From JAJYSO01 sp964495935 (GTDB lineage Bacteria > Bacteroidota > Bacteroidia > Flavobacteriales > Flavobacteriaceae), in assembly GCA_964495935.1 (NCBI GenBank), contig CAZBXQ010000011.1, positions 1-64,000 on the forward strand: a stretch of 64,000 nucleotides of DNA, read 5' to 3'. The notes below the pieces were generated by a model. It had not been told where the DNA came from, did not search any database, and worked only from the letters and a program-made list of their open reading frames with translations. A program made the translations under genes and the position numbers. This document shows positions 53,727-62,616 of the stretch, piece by piece (positions within the stretch are counted from its first letter, which is position 1; each line of letters begins with the position of its first letter).

Positions 53727-54677
53727 ATGCGCAAATTCTTGCTGATCGCTCTCTTTGCCCTATTGGTAATTATTTCCTTAGGGACGGGAGTAAAGCAAAT
53801 CCATTGGCTGAACTACCAAAATTGGTTAGAAACCGGTGTCCAGGTATTTACAATCAGTCGGGTTCCCCGAACAATTGCTCTGGTTCTGTCTGGAGTCGGC
53901 CTAAGTGTCAGTGGTTTAATTATGCAGCAAATATCCCTCAATAAATTTGTCTCGCCAACCACAGCAGGAACTCTGGATGCTGCCAAACTCGGAATCTTAA
54001 TCAGTTTTATCCTCTTGCCCGGCGTTTCCGGTTTTTATCAAATGGGGTTTGCTTTCCTCTTCACCATGCTGGCCAGTTTGGTCTTTATGCAAATGCTAAA
54101 ACACGTCAAGCAACGCAGCATTATCTATATTCCTTTATTGGGGATTATGTTTGGAAACGTACTGGCTGCCATCGGTACTTTCTTCGGTTATCGGTTTGAT
54201 ATTATACAGAATATGGAAACCTGGCTGATTGGAGATTTTTCAAAAGTACTACAAGGGAACTATGAGCTCATATATATCAGTTTGCCGGCCGTTATCCTTA
54301 CCTATCTTTATGCCCATAAATTGACGGCACTGGGATTGGGAGAAGAAACGGCACGAAGCCTGGGGATCAACTATAACGCCTTGGTGTTAATTGGCCTGAT
54401 CAGCATTTCACTCACAGTGAGTGCCGTTATGATAACAGCCGGGTCAATCCCTTTTTTGGGGCTCGTCGTCCCCAATATTGTAAGTTTATTTTATGGGGAT
54501 AATTTAAAAAAATCACTTCCTTATACGGCCCTTCTTGGAGCCATTTTACTCCTCTTCTGCGATATTATGGGACGCGTTTTGATTTATCCCTTCGAAATCC
54601 CTATTGGTTTGACTATCAGTATCGTTGGAGGGGTTATATTTTTAATTTTGATCCGCAAACGAATTCGATATGCTTAA
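53727..54677 (+). CDS. Siderophore ABC permease, YclN/CeuB-like
   Basis: 316 residues of the FecCD family with about eight to nine spans. It aligns almost end to end with Bacillus YclN and Campylobacter CeuB, for example GLIMQQISLNKFVSPTTAGT and NIVSLFYGDNLKKSLPYTALLGA. These carry catechol-type siderophores such as petrobactin across the inner membrane. It overlaps the second permease by 8 bases. Confidence 0.92.
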   Translation: MRKFLLIALFALLVIISLGTGVKQIHWLNYQNWLETGVQVFTISRVPRTIALVLSGVGLSVSGLIMQQISLNKFVSPTTAGTLDAAKLGILISFILLPGVSGFYQMGFAFLFTMLASLVFMQMLKHVKQRSIIYIPLLGIMFGNVLAAIGTFFGYRFDIIQNMETWLIGDFSKVLQGNYELIYISLPAVILTYLYAHKLTALGLGEETARSLGINYNALVLIGLISISLTVSAVMITAGSIPFLGLVVPNIVSLFYGDNLKKSLPYTALLGAILLLFCDIMGRVLIYPFEIPIGLTISIVGGVIFLILIRKRIRYA

Positions 54678-55614
54678 AAAACGAATTCTGATTCTATGCG
54701 GTTTTACCGTAGCGGTTATACTTTTATATATGTTTACGGTAGTCGGCACAAATCCGGATTATGTACTCCCCAGGCGATTTGTCAAAGTTTCGGCTATGGT
54801 ACTTATCGCCTGTAGCATCGGTTATTCTTCTGTGGTTTTTCAAACTATTACCAGTAACCGTATTCTTACCCCGTCTATTATGGGATTTGAAGCCGTCTTT
54901 ATTCTCTTCCAAGCCTTCCTTGTATATCTATATGGAGACCAGACTTATCAGGTTATTCAACAGCGCACCAATTTTTTATTCTCCACGCTTCTCATGTTTG
55001 GGTTTGCCTTGATTGTATACCTCGTTTTATTTAGAAAAGGAAAAATTCATGTTTATTTTCTACTGTTGGTGGGGCTTATTCTGGGGGCCATTTTTAAAAG
55101 CATGACCTCCTTTTTGGAACTTATTATTGACCCCAATGAGTTCCATATTGTTCATCGCTATCTCTTTGCCAGTTTCAATCATATCAACACCAATCTCTTG
55201 GGGATCTCGGCAATCGCCCTGGTCATTACCCTACTTATCGGCACCCGTATCCTGCACCAACTCGATGTTCTGTTATTGGGTAAAGAACAAGCGATTAACC
55301 TGGGGATCGATTACAAACGGCTGGTACAGCTTAGTTTACTGCTCATTGCCATTCAAGTTTCCATCTCTACAGCATTAGTGGGCCCCATCACATTTTTAGG
55401 AATTCTGATAGCCAACTTAAGTTATGAATTTATCCCTTCCTATCGCCACGGGCATACGATCCTGGGAGCCTGTTTATTGGGGATCATTCTCGTTATAGGA
55501 GGGCAATATTTGGTGGAACACGTTTTTAACATGAATACAACCATCAGTATTCTCATCAACTTTGTGGGAGGAGTTTATTTCATCCTCCTACTTTTAAAAT
55601 CACGCCGACTATGA
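54670..55614 (+). CDS. Siderophore ABC permease, YclO/CeuC-like
   Basis: 314 residues, the second FecCD permease. It includes GYSSVVFQTITSNRILTPSI, then MGFEA, the same segment that carries the QQIS and SPTTAGT motif in the partner, and GPITFLGILIANLSYEF. The two form a heterodimer. Its stop overlaps the ATPase start by the 4-base ATGA. Confidence 0.92.
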   Translation: MLKKRILILCGFTVAVILLYMFTVVGTNPDYVLPRRFVKVSAMVLIACSIGYSSVVFQTITSNRILTPSIMGFEAVFILFQAFLVYLYGDQTYQVIQQRTNFLFSTLLMFGFALIVYLVLFRKGKIHVYFLLLVGLILGAIFKSMTSFLELIIDPNEFHIVHRYLFASFNHINTNLLGISAIALVITLLIGTRILHQLDVLLLGKEQAINLGIDYKRLVQLSLLLIAIQVSISTALVGPITFLGILIANLSYEFIPSYRHGHTILGACLLGIILVIGGQYLVEHVFNMNTTISILINFVGGVYFILLLLKSRRL

Positions 55615-56372
55615 TTGCTATTAAAAACATTTGGAAAAATTACGGTAGTCTCAATGTCTTAAGCGGGTTAAGCGTTGATTTCCCGGAGGGAAAAATAACT
55701 TCCCTCATTGGCGGGAATGGGGCCGGAAAAAGCACCCTCTTAAGTGTGGTGAGTAAACTCCATGACATGGATTCCGGAAAAGTTTTTGTTGCCAATCGGG
55801 ATATCAAACATATTACCCATAAGGAGTACGCGACCCAAGTTTCCTTCTTGCGTCAATCCAACTACACCCATATCCGACTACAAGTAGAAGAGCTCGTCGG
55901 TTTTGGGCGTTTCCCCTATACCCGTGGCAAACGATTAACTGAAGAGGACAAAAAAATGATTTCCCAAGCCATGGAGTATATGGAGCTTCAGCATATTGCT
56001 ACAAAATATTTAGACGAATTGAGTGGAGGGCAACGGCAACGGGCCTATCTGGCTATGATTCTCGCGCAAGACACCGAATACATTCTACTCGATGAACCGT
56101 TGAACAATCTGGACATGAAATATTCCGTTCAAATTATGAAAACGCTGCGCTCTTTTGCTCACCAACATGGCAAAACCGTAATTCTCATTGTACACGACAT
56201 TAATATCGCCTCTCAATATTCAGATTATATCGCAGCACTCAAGGAAGGAAAAGTGAAATATTTTGGAACTACCGATGAAATTATCAAACCCCAGATTCTA
56301 AAAGACATTTTCGATATCGATTTTCAGGTCATCTTGAATCAGGGATGTCGTTTCTGTCATTATTACAATTAA
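55611..56372 (+). CDS. Siderophore ABC ATPase, YclP/CeuD-like
   Basis: 253 residues. Walker A is GGNGAGKST (near 33), the Q loop VSFLRQSNYTHIRLQV, the signature LSGGQRQRAYLAM and Walker B YILLDEPLNNLD, with the switch His in VHDIN. It ends with FQVILNQGCRFCHYYN, typical of this subgroup. Substrate-binding protein (CeuE/YclQ) normally comes next, but no such gene follows. Confidence 0.94.
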   Translation: MIAIKNIWKNYGSLNVLSGLSVDFPEGKITSLIGGNGAGKSTLLSVVSKLHDMDSGKVFVANRDIKHITHKEYATQVSFLRQSNYTHIRLQVEELVGFGRFPYTRGKRLTEEDKKMISQAMEYMELQHIATKYLDELSGGQRQRAYLAMILAQDTEYILLDEPLNNLDMKYSVQIMKTLRSFAHQHGKTVILIVHDINIASQYSDYIAALKEGKVKYFGTTDEIIKPQILKDIFDIDFQVILNQGCRFCHYYN

Positions 56373-56388
56373 AAAAATCGTTGAAATT

Positions 56389-56411
56389 GATTTAAAAACG
56401 GTTTTTAAATC
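56389..56411 (+). terminator. A+T-rich hairpin after the siderophore ATPase
   Basis: A perfect ten-base-pair stem, GATTTAAAAA and TTTTTAAATC, with a CGG loop, 17 bases past the stop. There is no T-run after it, so terminator activity is uncertain. Confidence 0.4.
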
Positions 56412-57068
56412 ATAAGTTAATCTGAGTCGATTCCCGGGTATCAGGGCGTAAAAATAAAGATTATCAACAGATTATAAATGGTATGAGCACTTGATATTTT
56501 AGGAAAGAAAGCATTTTCGCTTTCACCCAAAACCGCCCTTCAGAATATGGTAATAGGGTGATTTTCTTGTTTCCAAGTGATTCCCAAGCTAATAAGGCAA
56601 ACCGGAGAATGGTGGAAAACCTTATTACTTTACGTAAGCGATATTAGCCTGTTTATAGAACCGTATTATATTACAAGTTTCGGAGTTAATACTTCAAGTA
56701 TAAATTTATGCCTCTTATTGGGAAATCGACACCCCACCCAGAGGGGAATTAGGCTTATTTGCTTTTTTACTCTAACTCAATTTCATTGAATCGTGTATCC
56801 ATTCCCCTCTTTTTTAAAAAGGGGTACCGTAGGCGGGGTGTTTCTAATTCGTTGAATCCATTTCATGGTTTTTGTAACCTATTAAAAACCAATATTGTGT
56901 ACGTTCATTCCAATAAGCCGTATTGAATTCAGTAGATCAGAACATCTCTGAAACTTCAGTTACATTATTTGCCTACCGGGGGATCGACAAGAATGCAGCA
57001 CATCACAATTTGCTCTTTGAAAAGCTTTACTTCCTACAAAAAAAGGTACTTTCAAAGCTCAATATTTG
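56412..57068. other. Gene-free region with a nested inverted repeat
   Basis: About 650 bases with no coding sequence I can support. ACACCCC and GAGGGGAAT at 56729-56749 recur inverted as ATTCCCCTC and GGGGTGT at 56801-56841. The second arm is longer and contains AAAAAGGGGTACCGTAGGC. It looks like a worn mobile or palindromic repeat. No trace of a substrate-binding protein for the importer is visible. Confidence 0.45.
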
Positions 57069-57076
57069 TATCTTTG
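57069..57076 (+). promoter_or_regulatory. -7 box 415 bases upstream of dapF
   Basis: TATCTTTG matches TAnnTTTG, with TTTC at the -33 distance. No open frame follows for over 400 bases, so it would produce a long dapF leader or a separate RNA. Confidence 0.4.
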
Positions 57077-57082
57077 CCTGAA

Positions 57083-57490
57083 AAAACAAAACACTTGGGC
57101 AAGTGATTCAAACTTTTTAGTTGACGATCCGTTGGTTACAAAATAGTCGTTAATCGGAGCAGACAAGAAATGTGGCTAACGCCTAAAAATAGGAGATCCC
57201 GTATCCATCGTCTAATGACGACGGCAAAAAATAAATTTTAGGGGATCTGAGATTCTGAATCAAGCCGTACCTGTCGGCAGGTTCAGAAAGAGAGTTGCAA
57301 TTCTTGAATTGAAGTGCATGAAAAAATTGCCCGTGATTGTAATCGGGGGAGATGGAAGGCCTATAGAATTGGACTTCAGCCCCATAAATGGAGGTTTTCA
57401 AGAATCCATAGAGAGATTTAAAAGTTTAAATAACGTTATTTTTTAACTCCGGTCAATACCTATTTTATAACCCCCAATGGATCACGATTA
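57083..57490 (+). other. Structured non-coding region upstream of dapF
   Basis: Two nested hairpins follow one another. AGATCCC (57194-57200) with GGGATCT (57242-57248) encloses CGTC-TAAT-GACG (57209-57220). TTCTGAA (57253-57259) with TTCAGAA (57282-57288) encloses ACCTG-TCGG-CAGGT (57269-57282). Near 57430 AAATAACGTTATTTTTT could end a transcript. It could be a non-coding RNA of about 360 bases, a leader, or a cluster of palindromic repeats. I recognise no known RNA family. Confidence 0.4.
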
Positions 57491-58297
57491 ATGCAAAAGT
57501 TTACAAAATATCACGGTACGGGAAACGATTTTATACTGATTGATAATCGCTCTCTCACTTTTACAAAAGAACGGGATTATATCGCCCTTCTTTGCCATCG
57601 TCACTTGGGCATTGGTGCAGATGGTCTTATTCTTCTCGAAAATCCAAAAAATCCCGAAGTTGATTTTAAAATGGTGTATTATAATGCCGACGGGAACACC
57701 GGAACCATGTGTGGAAACGGGGGTCGATGTCTGGTTCATTTTGCCCATTCCCTGGGAATAATTGCTGATAAGACCGAATTTGAAGCCGTTGACGGAATCC
57801 ACGAAGCCCGATATTTACCCGATAAAATTGATTTAAAACTTGGCGATGTAAAAAGCTATAAAACTTTTAAAAACACCTGTATTTTAAATACCGGATCACC
57901 CCATTACGTCACCTTTGTAAAAGACCTGAAAAATATAAATGTCACACAAGCAGGCAGGGAGGTACGTTATAGCTCCGAATTTGAAAAAAATGGGATTAAT
58001 GTCAATTTCGTGCAATTGGATTCTCCCTTCCACTTGTTACGAACGTATGAACGCGGGGTGGAGGCCGAAACGCTATCCTGTGGCACGGGAGCTGTTGCAA
58101 CTGCCATTGCCATTGCTATTCAAGGACATATTCCCGCTACCATAGAAAATACGGTCAAATTAAAAACGGTAGGAGGAAAATTAAAAGTACATTTTCAACG
58201 GCATCAGGATCATTTTTCAGAAGTTTGGCTCAGTGGCCCTGCAAAAGAAGTATTTACCGGGATTCTACAATCAGAGTCCCATTTGAAGCAGAAATAG
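57491..58297 (+). CDS. dapF: Diaminopimelate epimerase
   Basis: 268 residues. The catalytic Cys74 lies in NADGNTGTMCGNGGRC, and its partner in ETLSCGTGAVATA (near 205). The N-terminal KYHGTGNDFILID is the family start. DapF interconverts LL- and meso-diaminopimelate for lysine and peptidoglycan synthesis. It is followed 4 bases later by mltG, the conserved order. Confidence 0.96.
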   Translation: MQKFTKYHGTGNDFILIDNRSLTFTKERDYIALLCHRHLGIGADGLILLENPKNPEVDFKMVYYNADGNTGTMCGNGGRCLVHFAHSLGIIADKTEFEAVDGIHEARYLPDKIDLKLGDVKSYKTFKNTCILNTGSPHYVTFVKDLKNINVTQAGREVRYSSEFEKNGINVNFVQLDSPFHLLRTYERGVEAETLSCGTGAVATAIAIAIQGHIPATIENTVKLKTVGGKLKVHFQRHQDHFSEVWLSGPAKEVFTGILQSESHLKQK

Positions 58298-58301
58298 ATT
58301 T

Positions 58302-59342
58302 ATGTATATCAAACGCATTATAGTAATCATTGCCCTTTTAGGACTCGTTGTGATGGGGGCCTTCAGTTATTTTGTTTACACTACCCTTTTAGTCCCAAAC
58401 ACCGCTTTCCCAGAAGCCGAAATCTCGGTTTATATTCGATCTGACGACTCGTATGCCGATGTGCGCCATCAACTGGATTCTCTTCTTAAAGACATTGATA
58501 AATTTGATGCCGTCGCCCGACAAAAAAAGTATCATCCTCGTCCGGGACGGTATATCTTGAAAAACGGGATGTCAAACAACGATATCATCGGAGTCTTGCG
58601 TAGTAAAAACACTCCTGTTTCCGTAGTTTTTAACAATCAGGATCGATTGCCGAAACTGGCTCATCGCATCTCGAGACAAATTGAGGCCGACAGTATCGCC
58701 TTGATCACTGCCATGACCGACGAAGACTTCCTAAGAAAAAATAATTTCTCAAAGGAAACAGCACTTAATTTATACATCCCGAATAAATATCAATTGTACT
58801 GGAATACTTCCGCTCAGGGATTTCGGGATCGCATGCTAAAAGAATACCACAGGTTCTGGAATGCGGAACGTCTTGAGCGGGCTGAGAAAATTGGACTCAC
58901 CCCAAATGAAGTCCAAAACCTGGCTGCTGTTGTTCAAAAAGAGACTGTCCAACCGGAGGAACGGGCAAGAGTAGCCGGAGTCTATATGAATCGCTACCAT
59001 AAGGGTATGAAGTTGGAAGCCGACCCTACCGTAATTTATGCTTTAAAACACCAAAACGGGCACTATGACACCACCGTCATCAAGCGCGTACTGTACAAAG
59101 ATTTAGCAATCGACTCCCCGTATAACACCTATTTGCACACCGGCATACCACCGGGTCCCATCGCCATGGCCGACATCTCTTCTATTGATGCCGTTCTCAA
59201 TTATGAAAAACACGATTTTTACTTTTTCGTAGCCGACCCCAAAAAGCCGGGCTTTCATAAATTTTCCAAAAATTTAAGTCAGCATAATCGATATAAACGA
59301 GACTATATAAATTGGATTAATAAATTAAACATCAAGCGGTAA
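58302..59342 (+). CDS. mltG: Endolytic murein transglycosylase MltG
   Basis: 346 residues. One N-terminal membrane span (6-29), a LysM-like lobe (about 40-110) and the YceG catalytic domain follow, with Glu214 in NLAAVVQKETVQPEERARVA, the region of the catalytic Glu. GVYMNRYHKGMKLEADPTVIYAL and PYNTYLHTGIPPGPIA are typical. MltG cuts nascent glycan strands and sets their length at the inner membrane. Confidence 0.94.
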   Translation: MYIKRIIVIIALLGLVVMGAFSYFVYTTLLVPNTAFPEAEISVYIRSDDSYADVRHQLDSLLKDIDKFDAVARQKKYHPRPGRYILKNGMSNNDIIGVLRSKNTPVSVVFNNQDRLPKLAHRISRQIEADSIALITAMTDEDFLRKNNFSKETALNLYIPNKYQLYWNTSAQGFRDRMLKEYHRFWNAERLERAEKIGLTPNEVQNLAAVVQKETVQPEERARVAGVYMNRYHKGMKLEADPTVIYALKHQNGHYDTTVIKRVLYKDLAIDSPYNTYLHTGIPPGPIAMADISSIDAVLNYEKHDFYFFVADPKKPGFHKFSKNLSQHNRYKRDYINWINKLNIKR

Positions 59343-59446
59343 AAGTCATCCCTTTATTAAAAACGATAAAGTATTCCTAAAGTGGTTGTTGATCCTTCTT
59401 TACAGGAGTTCAATTTTGTATATTGAGGAGGCAAAAACAACTCGTT

Positions 59447-59677
59447 ATGGCAAGAGCAATGTTTAATTATACTAAAGAAATCCTGGAAAAGGTGAGCTTT
59501 GACCCAAGTTTATTTGCAAAAGAGCTTGACAAAGCAATAAAATCACTTTTACCCCATGAAATCGAAGAGCTTTATTTCTTTGTTGCCGAGCTGGCAACCC
59601 GTAATCCTGACTTAGAAAGGTCGTTATATCAGTTTAATTTCAACTATTCGGGAGAAAGTCGGCCCCCTGTTCTTTAG
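59447..59677 (+). CDS. Small conserved helical protein
   Basis: 76 residues from ATG 59447 (MARAMFNYTKEILEKVSFDPSLFAKELDKAIKS is the pattern of the start). It is predicted mostly helical, without signal peptide or cysteine. Proteins of this kind, with FNYTKxxLxKVSFDxxLF and LLPHEIEEL, occur widely in Bacteroidota. Function unknown. Its stop overlaps the stop of the convergent rhodanese gene by 4 bases. Confidence 0.75.
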   Translation: MARAMFNYTKEILEKVSFDPSLFAKELDKAIKSLLPHEIEELYFFVAELATRNPDLERSLYQFNFNYSGESRPPVL

Positions 59678-59982
59678 GATTTTGATAGGTTCTCCAGAGT
59701 GGATTGATTTCCACCGTTTAAAACGGAGGGAAATCCGTTTTGCAGTAAAATCTTTTTAGCCCGGTCACTACGGTATCCACTCCGGCAGTAAACCACAATA
59801 TCTTGATGCTGATGTGCTCCCCATCGATGACGGGATATTTCTTGTAAAGGGATATTCACAGCCCCCTTATAGTGTCCCTGCCTAAATTCTTCTGGAGTTC
59901 TAACATCCACCACAAGAGGGTCGCCCTTCAAGATATCGCATAACGCTTTACCGGCGTCTGAAAGTACGTCAAAATTATTCAT
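59674..59982 (-). CDS. Rhodanese-domain sulfurtransferase
   Basis: 102 residues, one rhodanese domain with active Cys66 in VYCRSGYRSDRA and the DVRTPEEFRQGHYKGAVNIP motif. It transfers sulfane sulfur between small thiols and proteins. It lies 51 bases downstream of the persulfide dioxygenase fusion on the same strand and probably shares its promoter. Confidence 0.92.
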   Translation of the reverse strand: MNNFDVLSDAGKALCDILKGDPLVVDVRTPEEFRQGHYKGAVNIPLQEISRHRWGAHQHQDIVVYCRSGYRSDRAKKILLQNGFPSVLNGGNQSTLENLSKS

Positions 59983-60033
59983 TTTCCCCTTTCTGATTTC
60001 CTATTATTTTCTTCCTTTTTTCAAGGGAATATT

Positions 60034-61416
60034 CTACTGCTTCGTGGCCTTAGCATTCCAATCTGCCATCCCGGCAGAATAGTTCTGAACCTTGTCAAAC
60101 CCATTCTTTCGTAAAATGGAATAGGCCACGGTGGCCCGCACTCCCGATTGACAATGCAGGATAATGCGTTTATCGGGGCTCACGCTATCCAAATGATCCT
60201 GAAGGGTTCCCACAAAGACATGATCGGCTCCGGGAATATGGTTTAATTTATATTCGGCTTTGCCCCGAACGTCCAAAATTTGAACATCGTCTTGGTCAAC
60301 CGCCTCTTTTACGGTTTGATAATCAACAATTTCTGCTGTTTCCAAAGGAATCCCCAAATTTTCAATAGCGGTATAATAACCATAGACATTATCCAGACCG
60401 ACTCGCATCAACTTTCGGGTCAAATCTTCCATTTGATTGTCATCGGCAACAAGTATAAACTGCTCATCATAGTCCAGTACCCATCCCGCCCAGGTAGAAA
60501 AAGATTTATTTCCTACGATGTTAATAGATTGAGGCAGGAAGCCCTCGGCAAAGTCTTCCTTTTCTCGGGCATCGATTAGGGTCATTCCCTTTTTATACGC
60601 CGATAAAAATTGGTCTTTTGACAATTTTGGATACTGAGGCACCTGAGGTAACAACCGTCTTTCACTCTTATTATATTGCTTCATTTTGGCAAAGTACTTC
60701 GGGGGCTCGGGTTGACCTTCCAAAAGCAACTCCGTAAACTCTTCTTCATCTTCATATTGAAAGGCCCAGTTTTGTAACTTTTCGTATCCCACGGTAGAGC
60801 TCGGCACCGCCCCCAACGCCTTACCACATGCCGATCCCGCACCATGAGCAGGCCAAACCTGTACATAATCGGGCAACTCCTTAAAACGCTTTAGAGAATT
60901 CCACATTTGTTGGGCTCCCGCATGGGAAGTGCCTTCAATCCCTGCCGCTTCTTCCAGTAAATCCGGACGCCCTACATCACCCACAAATACAAAATCACCG
61001 GTAAAAACCATGACCGGTTTATCGGATGCCGGGGTATCGGTTAATAAGAAGCTAATACTCTCGGGGGTATGACCGGGAGTGTGCATAACCTCTAATTTGA
61101 GGTTTCCTACCCGAATCACATCTCCGTCCCGCAAAGGTTCGTGAGCAAATTCATAAAGCCAATCGGCTCCCCCTTCTTCCGATAAATACATGGCGGCTCC
61201 GGTAACGGCAGCCAATTCTCTCGATCCCGTTAAATAATCCGCATGAATATGCGTCTCGGCGATATATTTAATCGTCAGGTTTTTTTGTTTTGCGATCTCC
61301 AAATAGGTATCAATATCCCTTTTCGCGTCAATTACCATCGCTTCTCCCGTTGCCTGACAAGCAATAATATAACTTCCCTGCGCTAAGGTCTCATCATAGA
61401 TGTGTTTAAAAAACAT
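60034..61416 (-). CDS. Persulfide dioxygenase-rhodanese fusion
   Basis: 460 residues from ATG 61414-61416, the start placed by a promoter box 33 bases upstream. The metallo-beta-lactamase domain (about 1-230) has THIHADYLTG (His56, His58, Asp60), HTPGHTPES and TGDFVFVGDVGRPDL, the mononuclear iron site of ETHE1-type enzymes. A first rhodanese-like domain (about 255-350) lacks the Cys. The second (about 365-460) has it in LHCQSGVRATVAY. It oxidises glutathione persulfide or similar to sulfite. A Crp/Fnr-type site lies upstream. Confidence 0.92.
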   Translation of the reverse strand: MFFKHIYDETLAQGSYIIACQATGEAMVIDAKRDIDTYLEIAKQKNLTIKYIAETHIHADYLTGSRELAAVTGAAMYLSEEGGADWLYEFAHEPLRDGDVIRVGNLKLEVMHTPGHTPESISFLLTDTPASDKPVMVFTGDFVFVGDVGRPDLLEEAAGIEGTSHAGAQQMWNSLKRFKELPDYVQVWPAHGAGSACGKALGAVPSSTVGYEKLQNWAFQYEDEEEFTELLLEGQPEPPKYFAKMKQYNKSERRLLPQVPQYPKLSKDQFLSAYKKGMTLIDAREKEDFAEGFLPQSINIVGNKSFSTWAGWVLDYDEQFILVADDNQMEDLTRKLMRVGLDNVYGYYTAIENLGIPLETAEIVDYQTVKEAVDQDDVQILDVRGKAEYKLNHIPGADHVFVGTLQDHLDSVSPDKRIILHCQSGVRATVAYSILRKNGFDKVQNYSAGMADWNAKATKQ

Positions 61417-61448
61417 AGTCTTTCGGTTATAGTGTTTATATCGTATGA

Positions 61449-61456
61449 CAAAGATA
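61449..61456 (-). promoter_or_regulatory. -7 box of the persulfide dioxygenase gene
   Basis: TATCTTTG on the minus strand. No TTG lies at the usual distance, as expected where an activator replaces the -33 element. Start of transcription near 61443. Confidence 0.55.
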
Positions 61457-61476
61457 CGATTAAAGCCCTGGACTTT

Positions 61477-61496
61477 ATTGTGATTCAAGTCACAAT
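61477..61496 (-). promoter_or_regulatory. Crp/Fnr-type operator
   Basis: ATTGTGA-TTCAAG-TCACAAT is a perfect seven-base palindrome with a six-base spacer and contains TGTGA-N6-TCACA, the Crp consensus. Its centre lies about 43 bases before the predicted start of transcription, close to the -41.5 position of class II activation. A second palindrome, ACAATC-CTC-GATTGT, overlaps its outer edge. Confidence 0.65.
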
Positions 61497-61557
61497 CCTC
61501 GATTGTAGATTCGATAATCAGGCTCCTTAAGCTTTCTAAAAAAGCGGCAAAATGGTT

Positions 61558-62595
61558 TTATTCCGGGGTTCGGTGTTTGGCATAATTCCGCCATTTTTCA
61601 ATACAGGCTCGCATATCTCCCGGAATTTCAGAACTAAAACTCATCCATTCTCCTGTTTGGGGATGCTCAAAACCCAAAGTCTTAGCATGTAAAGCCTGGC
61701 GGGGCAGGATTTTAAAACAATTATCTACAAACTGTCGGTATTTGGAAAACGAGGTTCCCTTAAGAATACGGTTTCCCCCATAACGTTCATCATTAAACAG
61801 CGTATGGCCGATATATTTCATATGAACCCGAATTTGATGCGTCCGTCCGGTTTCCAACCGGCAAGAAACCAGTGTCACATATCCTAAACGTTCGATTACC
61901 TTATAATGCGTCACGGCCGGTTTTCCACGCTTCTCTTCATCTTCTTCAAAAACCGTTTGTTGTAGCCTGTTTTTAGGGTGCCGGCCTATATTTCCTTCGA
62001 TCCGACCTTCATCACCTTCAAAATCTCCCCAAACCAATGCCACATATTCTCGTTTGCTGGAATGATCAAAAAATTGTTTAGCCAAATGGGTCATGGCCTG
62101 CTCGGTTTTGGCAACGACCAGTAATCCGCTGGTATCTTTGTCAATTCGATGAACCAATCCGGGTCTATCGCTCGAGTTTTTAGGCAGATTTTCAAAATGA
62201 TAGACCAAAGCATTGAGTAAGGTGCCCGAATAATTTCCATGTCCCGGATGAACAACCATCCCGGCCGATTTATTCACCACTAAAAGACTCTCATCTTCAT
62301 ATACAATATCCAAAGGAATATCTTCAGGAACCAATAGGAATTCATAAGGAGGATGTTCAAACATGACCTTCACCTCATCTCCTGCCTTCACCTTATAATT
62401 CTTTTTAACGGCCTCGCCGTTCACCTGAATATGACCATCGGATGCGGCCTGCTGAATTTTGTTACGAGTCGCATTTTCAATAAAATTCATCAAGAACTTA
62501 TCAACGCGCAACGGTTTCTGCCCTGGGTCTGCGGTACAGTGATAATGCTCATACAGCTCCTCGTGCTCCGGCAATCGATCGGTTTCATCACACAT
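61558..62595 (-). CDS. rluD: 23S rRNA pseudouridine synthase, RluD-like
   Basis: 345 residues. An S4 domain (about 30-85, LRVDKFLMNFI) is followed by the RluA-type catalytic domain with Asp152 in VHRIDKDTSGLLVVAKT and the TGRTHQIRVHMKYIGH signature. It follows the PASTA gene closely on the same strand, the conserved Flavobacteriia pair. Probable targets are U1911/1915/1917 of 23S rRNA. Confidence 0.92.
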   Translation of the reverse strand: MCDETDRLPEHEELYEHYHCTADPGQKPLRVDKFLMNFIENATRNKIQQAASDGHIQVNGEAVKKNYKVKAGDEVKVMFEHPPYEFLLVPEDIPLDIVYEDESLLVVNKSAGMVVHPGHGNYSGTLLNALVYHFENLPKNSSDRPGLVHRIDKDTSGLLVVAKTEQAMTHLAKQFFDHSSKREYVALVWGDFEGDEGRIEGNIGRHPKNRLQQTVFEEDEEKRGKPAVTHYKVIERLGYVTLVSCRLETGRTHQIRVHMKYIGHTLFNDERYGGNRILKGTSFSKYRQFVDNCFKILPRQALHAKTLGFEHPQTGEWMSFSSEIPGDMRACIEKWRNYAKHRTPE

Positions 62596-62616
62596 CCTAC
62601 AACGCTTTTTGGGGTT

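Noticed and set aside
56577..56789. Open frame of 70 codons after the siderophore operon
   Set aside because: Runs into the inverted repeat, no resemblance to a binding protein, no promoter or plausible start.
57183..57401. Minus-strand frame of 72 codons
   Set aside because: Translation of the hairpin region; the palindromes explain the open frame.
57083..57445. tmRNA or RNase P RNA because of the length of about 360 bases
   Set aside because: No tmRNA ends, no tag frame, and no conserved RNase P core sequence.
60600..60990. Loss of function in the first rhodanese domain of the persulfide dioxygenase fusion
   Set aside because: The missing cysteine is usual in the middle domain of this fusion family, so it is not a sign of decay.
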